Below, piece after piece: positions 60,209-64,000 of a stretch of 64,000 nucleotides of DNA. The position numbers and the translations under genes are program-made. This stretch comes from JARBAK01 sp034472185. GTDB lineage: Bacteria; Pseudomonadota; Alphaproteobacteria; Rickettsiales; Midichloriaceae. How positions within the stretch are numbered: the first letter of the stretch is position 1; every line of letters starts with the position of its first letter. Location: contig JARBAK010000001.1 in the NCBI GenBank assembly GCA_034472185.1, forward strand, positions 558,001 through 622,000, written 5' to 3'. The notes under the pieces are model-generated. The model made no database searches. It worked only from the letters and a program-made list of their open reading frames with translations, and had not been told where the DNA came from.

Positions 60209-63157
60209 TTATATACCGCGTGACATTACTTCCTTTAAATATCTTCCTGTGCTGCTTTGAAGGTTTTCTATTATTTCTTCAGGAGTTCCTGTCGCCGTTA
60301 CGAATCCTCCATCGTTTCCGCCACAAGGGCCCATATCCAATATATAGTCAGCTGTTTTTATAACGTCGAGATTATGCTCTATCACTAATACGGAATTTCC
60401 TTGATCTACTAGTTTATGTAAAACTGATAGTAATTTACTAATATCAGATGAGTGCAATCCTGTTGTGGGCTCATCTAATATATATAGTGTACGTCCTGTA
60501 GACTTTCTTGCTAACTCTTTGGCCAATTTTATTCTTTGTGCCTCTCCTCCAGATAATGTAGTTGCCGCTTGTCCCACAAGCATATAACCTAGCCCTACTT
60601 CTTGCAAAGTATGTAATTTCGCATATATTAGCGGCATGTTTTGGAAAAAAACTGTGGCTTCATCTACGGTCATTTTTAGCACATCTGCGATGGAGTATCC
60701 GTTATGGCGAATTTGCAGTATATCTTTGTCATATCTAGTGCCTCCGCACTCTTCGCATTCTACATATACATCAGGTAGAAAATGCATCTCAATCTTTTTT
60801 ACTCCATCTCCTTCGCACGCCTCACATCTTCCTCCCCTTACATTGAATGAAAAATGGCTAGCGTTATATCCTAACGTTTGCGCTATTTTTAGCGAAGCAA
60901 AAAACTCTCGGATATAAGTAAAAGCTGCTGTATATGTAGCGGGATTCGATCTTGGAGTCCGCCCTATAGGAGATTGGTCTACTTCTACTACTTTATCAAG
61001 ATACTCTAAGCCTAATATATCACTATGTTCCGCTGGTATGATCTTAGCTCCGTGTAGCCTCTTTATCGCTGCTGCGTACAGAGTTTTAATCATAAGAGTA
61101 GATTTCCCACTTCCTGAGACTCCTGTTATGCAAACAAATCTATTCAGAGGTATAGAGATGTTTATATTTTTTAAGTTATTAGCACGAGCGCCAATAATTT
61201 TTAGTTTAGGGAATTTTTCCTCATTTAGTGGTCTTCGTATTTGCGGGATAGGAATACCTAAGGAGCCACTCAAATACTGCCCAGTAATACTGGTTGTGCT
61301 TTGCATAATCTGCTTTAGAGTTCCCACAGCAATTATATGTCCTCCCTGCGTTCCTGCTCCAAGGCCTACATCTATTATATAGTCAGCTGCGCGCATTATA
61401 TCTTCATCATGCTCAACAACAATTACCGTATTTCCTAGATCGCGAAGACGATATAAAGAAAGGAGTAAATTTTCAGTATCGCACTTATGTAGCCCCACTG
61501 TTGGTTCGTCTAGGACATATAATACTCCGCATAACTCTGATCCGATTTGTGATGCAAGCTTTATCCGCTGTCTTTCACCTCCTGATAGTGTAGAAGTACC
61601 ACGGCTAAGCGCTAAATATCCCAATCCTATATCATTTAGTAAACTAAGCCTTTTTTCTATCTCTTTTATCAATACGTCTGCAACTGGGATTTGCCGCGCG
61701 GATGTCATATTTGACACGAGTTGCTTGAACCATGAGGCAACACTATTTATAGTCATAGCACACACTTCTCCTATGTGTAGGCCGCCCAGTTTTATTTGTA
61801 AAATCTCTGGTCTAAGCCTATGCCCATGGCATACATCACATTTTTTAAGACTTTGATAAGCTGAGAGCCCAGTCGAAACGGACTCTCCTGCAGTTTGCTG
61901 CGATAGCTTCTCTAATATTGGGACTACTCCCTCGAAGGGTTCCTGCATAACGCGATGCCGTATACCTTCCTCATACGTAAATTTAATGATCTCTTTACCT
62001 GAGCCATATAAAATTATGTTTTTTATAGCATCGTCTAAGGCTTCAAATGGCGTCTCTAAGCTGAAGTTGTAATGATTAGATAAAGAATCTAGTATTTGCC
62101 TATATATTTTAGCGGATCTTGAAGCTATTCCTCGTTGTTCTGTTTTATCGCTTCGCCATGGAGATATAGCGCCTTTCCCTAAGGGTAGAAAAGGATCAGG
62201 TATGATAAGTTTTGGATCCCAAACCGGTGAGGTCCCTAGGCCTTTACAGTGTGGACATGCGCCCTGCGGATTATTAAACGAGAACATTTTTGGTTCTACT
62301 TCTGAAAAATTGAATCCAGAAAGAGAGCATATTAATTTTTCTGAGAATTTTAACTTAGAACCTATTTCTAGGGGAGGTTTCTTTTCTTCTTGAGACGACT
62401 CACATTCAGGGTGATGATCGCTTTTACCTGAAGGTAGTGAAGTAATTTGCACAGAAATATGACCATTACTGAGACGCAAAGCTTCTGCTATCAGGCAAGA
62501 TATTTCCTCTTTTTTATGCTCTTCTAGTATAACCTTGGCGATTATAACTTCTACTACGTGTTTTTTTTCTTTGTTTAATAAGTGTAAATCCTCAAATTTA
62601 AAGACTATTCCGTCTACTTTGATGTGAGTAAGTCCTTGTTGTTTTAGATATAGTAAACTGCTTTTATATCCCTTTTTATCAGAACTGACGGTTGCTAAAA
62701 TTTCTACTTCTGTGCCAGAAGCTAAATTCATTACAGCATCTACTATTTCCTCCTTTGTTTGCTTCACTAATGGTTTATTTGTGATGGGAGAATACGGTTG
62801 GCCTAATCGTGCGAATAGCACACGCATAAAATCGTAAATTTCCGTCGCTGTTGCGATTGTAGATCTAGAGTTTTTGCCCCCTGTTTTTTGGTCTATAGCG
62901 ATAGCTGGAGAAAGCCCTGTAATTGATTCTACATCAGGCTTTAGATGCTCTTCCCAAAACTGCTTAGAGTGGGACGATAGACTTTCCATATATCGCCTAT
63001 GCCCCTCTGCATAGACTGTATCGAATGCTAGAGAGGATTTCCCAGAGCCACTAACTCCAGTGATGACGACAAATTTATATTTTGGAATGTCAACATCAAC
63101 TCCCTTTAGATTATGTTCGCAAGCCTTACGAACTTTTATTACTTCAATGTTATGCAT
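60209..63157 (-). CDS. uvrA: Excinuclease ABC subunit A
   Basis: DNA-damage sensor of nucleotide excision repair. 982 residues with two ABC ATPase modules: Walker A GVSGSGKSSLAFDT and GVSGSGKSTLMI; signature segments 'STLSGGERQRIKLASQIGS' and 'TTLSGGEAQRIKLAKEL'; Walker B LDEPTVGL and LDEPTTGL. Zinc-binding cysteines are in CPHCKGLG...CDVCHGHR and CEACEGDG...CEECGGTR. Complete. It leads a run uvrA-zapA-6S RNA. Confidence 0.97.
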   Translation of the reverse strand: MHNIEVIKVRKACEHNLKGVDVDIPKYKFVVITGVSGSGKSSLAFDTVYAEGHRRYMESLSSHSKQFWEEHLKPDVESITGLSPAIAIDQKTGGKNSRSTIATATEIYDFMRVLFARLGQPYSPITNKPLVKQTKEEIVDAVMNLASGTEVEILATVSSDKKGYKSSLLYLKQQGLTHIKVDGIVFKFEDLHLLNKEKKHVVEVIIAKVILEEHKKEEISCLIAEALRLSNGHISVQITSLPSGKSDHHPECESSQEEKKPPLEIGSKLKFSEKLICSLSGFNFSEVEPKMFSFNNPQGACPHCKGLGTSPVWDPKLIIPDPFLPLGKGAISPWRSDKTEQRGIASRSAKIYRQILDSLSNHYNFSLETPFEALDDAIKNIILYGSGKEIIKFTYEEGIRHRVMQEPFEGVVPILEKLSQQTAGESVSTGLSAYQSLKKCDVCHGHRLRPEILQIKLGGLHIGEVCAMTINSVASWFKQLVSNMTSARQIPVADVLIKEIEKRLSLLNDIGLGYLALSRGTSTLSGGERQRIKLASQIGSELCGVLYVLDEPTVGLHKCDTENLLLSLYRLRDLGNTVIVVEHDEDIMRAADYIIDVGLGAGTQGGHIIAVGTLKQIMQSTTSITGQYLSGSLGIPIPQIRRPLNEEKFPKLKIIGARANNLKNINISIPLNRFVCITGVSGSGKSTLMIKTLYAAAIKRLHGAKIIPAEHSDILGLEYLDKVVEVDQSPIGRTPRSNPATYTAAFTYIREFFASLKIAQTLGYNASHFSFNVRGGRCEACEGDGVKKIEMHFLPDVYVECEECGGTRYDKDILQIRHNGYSIADVLKMTVDEATVFFQNMPLIYAKLHTLQEVGLGYMLVGQAATTLSGGEAQRIKLAKELARKSTGRTLYILDEPTTGLHSSDISKLLSVLHKLVDQGNSVLVIEHNLDVIKTADYILDMGPCGGNDGGFVTATGTPEEIIENLQSSTGRYLKEVMSRGI

Positions 63158-63254
63158 CGCTGTTTAGTTACATAAGTTAAATTGCAGCGGCATTATGCAC
63201 AAAGCACTATATTTAGAGGATAAGAGCAGCACAATATACGTATATAAAATTTGA

Positions 63255-64000
63255 TTAAACGTCTAAATACTCTACTTTTAGAGCATTTTGCTGAATAAAA
63301 GCTCTTCGTGGTTCTACTAGTTCTCCCATTAGCGTAGAAAACGCTTCTTCTGTTGCACCTATATCTCCAATTACTAGTTTTAATAAACGTCTTTTTATTG
63401 GATCTAATGTAGTTTCACCTAATTGATCGGCATTCATCTCACCCAATCCTTTGAATCTTTGAATATAAAGATCTTTCCTTGCAATACTGAATATATGCTC
63501 AATTACTTCGAGGCTAGTATAGCATATTTTCTTTACTTTCTTTACTGTAACTTCTAATCCATACTGAAGCTTAGGTTTTAGAACCGATATAGTTTGGCAT
63601 ATCTGCGGGTTTAATTTAGCAGAGATGAAATCAAGAGAAATAGCGTGAGAAGCCTCTGTATTACATTTATATCTTGTTACTTCTAAAGAATTATTTGTTT
63701 TGTTTAAAGATGCATTCCAAAATTCTAATTTGTCTGAGGAAGAAAGGCGCAATATACGCAGAACGAAATCTACCATTTCTGTAGAAAACTCCTGTTCTTC
63801 TCCTATATGAGCGAAGTATTCTGATAATAACAACGCTTCTAATGTTACCATATGGTTAGTTGTTGCTTTTAAAAAGCCATACAATCTATATCCATATGCA
63901 ACAAAGTCTTTTATTTCAGAGGACGTGTATATGTATCCAGTTTCCAAGGATTTAATTTCTAAGAGTTCTAGTATACCATTTATTAAAAAATCCTCTAAGG
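63255..64000 (-). CDS. gyrB: DNA gyrase subunit B, C-terminal part (cut by the window end)
   Basis: The frame stays open to base 64000 beyond the TTG at 63947, so only the last ~247 residues are in the window. The terminal segment has YIQRFKGLGEMNADQLGETT, 'LVIGDIGATEEAFSTLMGELVEPRR' and the ending ALKVEYLDV, which match GyrB rather than ParE. The ATPase and TOPRIM parts lie outside. The Leu-Gly in DQLGETT replaces the usual DQLWETT Trp. Confidence 0.88.
   Translation of the reverse strand, partial: LEDFLINGILELLEIKSLETGYIYTSSEIKDFVAYGYRLYGFLKATTNHMVTLEALLLSEYFAHIGEEQEFSTEMVDFVLRILRLSSSDKLEFWNASLNKTNNSLEVTRYKCNTEASHAISLDFISAKLNPQICQTISVLKPKLQYGLEVTVKKVKKICYTSLEVIEHIFSIARKDLYIQRFKGLGEMNADQLGETTLDPIKRRLLKLVIGDIGATEEAFSTLMGELVEPRRAFIQQNALKVEYLDV

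Noticed and set aside
1..64000. CRISPR arrays, insertion sequences, rRNA genes and integrase genes.
   Set aside because: No regularly spaced repeats, transposase or integrase motifs, or rRNA segments were seen on either strand.

Overview
The window reads as chromosomal DNA of an AT-rich, reduced alphaproteobacterium of the order Rickettsiales. The evidence is a gene-transfer-agent (GTA)-type head and tail gene set, dispersed type IV secretion genes (a VirB2-like pilin and a 1157-residue VirB6-like protein), a circularly permuted two-piece tmRNA gene of the alphaproteobacterial kind, long stretches without genes, and host-interaction-type proteins with no recognisable family. A Midichloriaceae- or Anaplasmataceae-like lineage is plausible, but this is an inference from gene content. 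No insertion sequence, CRISPR array or rRNA gene was seen.

Layout. Positions 1-14.1 kb hold housekeeping genes: the end of a ferredoxin-NADP reductase gene, prfB (with a programmed +1 frameshift site), an S9 peptidase, YraN, an Smr protein, thiD, a HAD phosphatase, trmD-rplS, ffh, a phosphoglucose-isomerase-like gene, birA, an adenylate kinase that carries a lipoprotein signal peptide, tRNA-Gln and an NlpD-like LytM protein. At 14.2-15.25 kb only rpsQ-rplN-rplX of the spc ribosomal operon is present; it stops abruptly at a degenerate copy of the 3' end of rplN, followed by about 0.9 kb without genes. The permuted ssrA gene (minus strand) with its promoter and terminator lies at 16.25-16.61 kb, then htrA, a lone atpH and two unrecognised genes, one of them holin-like.

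From 20.5 to 37.3 kb runs a colinear GTA structural cluster: portal, prohead protease, capsid, connectors, tail terminator, tail tube, an unrecognised block in the chaperone/tape-measure position, distal tail DUF2460, hub DUF2163, NlpC/P60 peptidase and the large tip protein. It is interrupted by rpmG, tRNA-Val, a DUF2335 cassette, tRNA-Arg and ftsY. The large terminase is not in the window.

From 37.3 to 64 kb: dnaJ, dnaG, an alpha/beta hydrolase, tRNA-Ser, a quinone oxidoreductase, virB2, a methyltransferase, then a secretion-related island in which an HlyD-type adaptor and a TolC-type outer membrane protein flank two paralogous effector-like proteins (one with a J-domain-like N-terminus). 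After that come rpmF-plsX-fabH-mlaD (lipid synthesis and transport), virB6, radC, pdhC, 6S RNA, zapA, uvrA and the 3' part of gyrB.

The items most worth checking are the exported adenylate kinase, the paralogous effector-like pair, the unknown block in the GTA tape-measure position and the broken spc operon.
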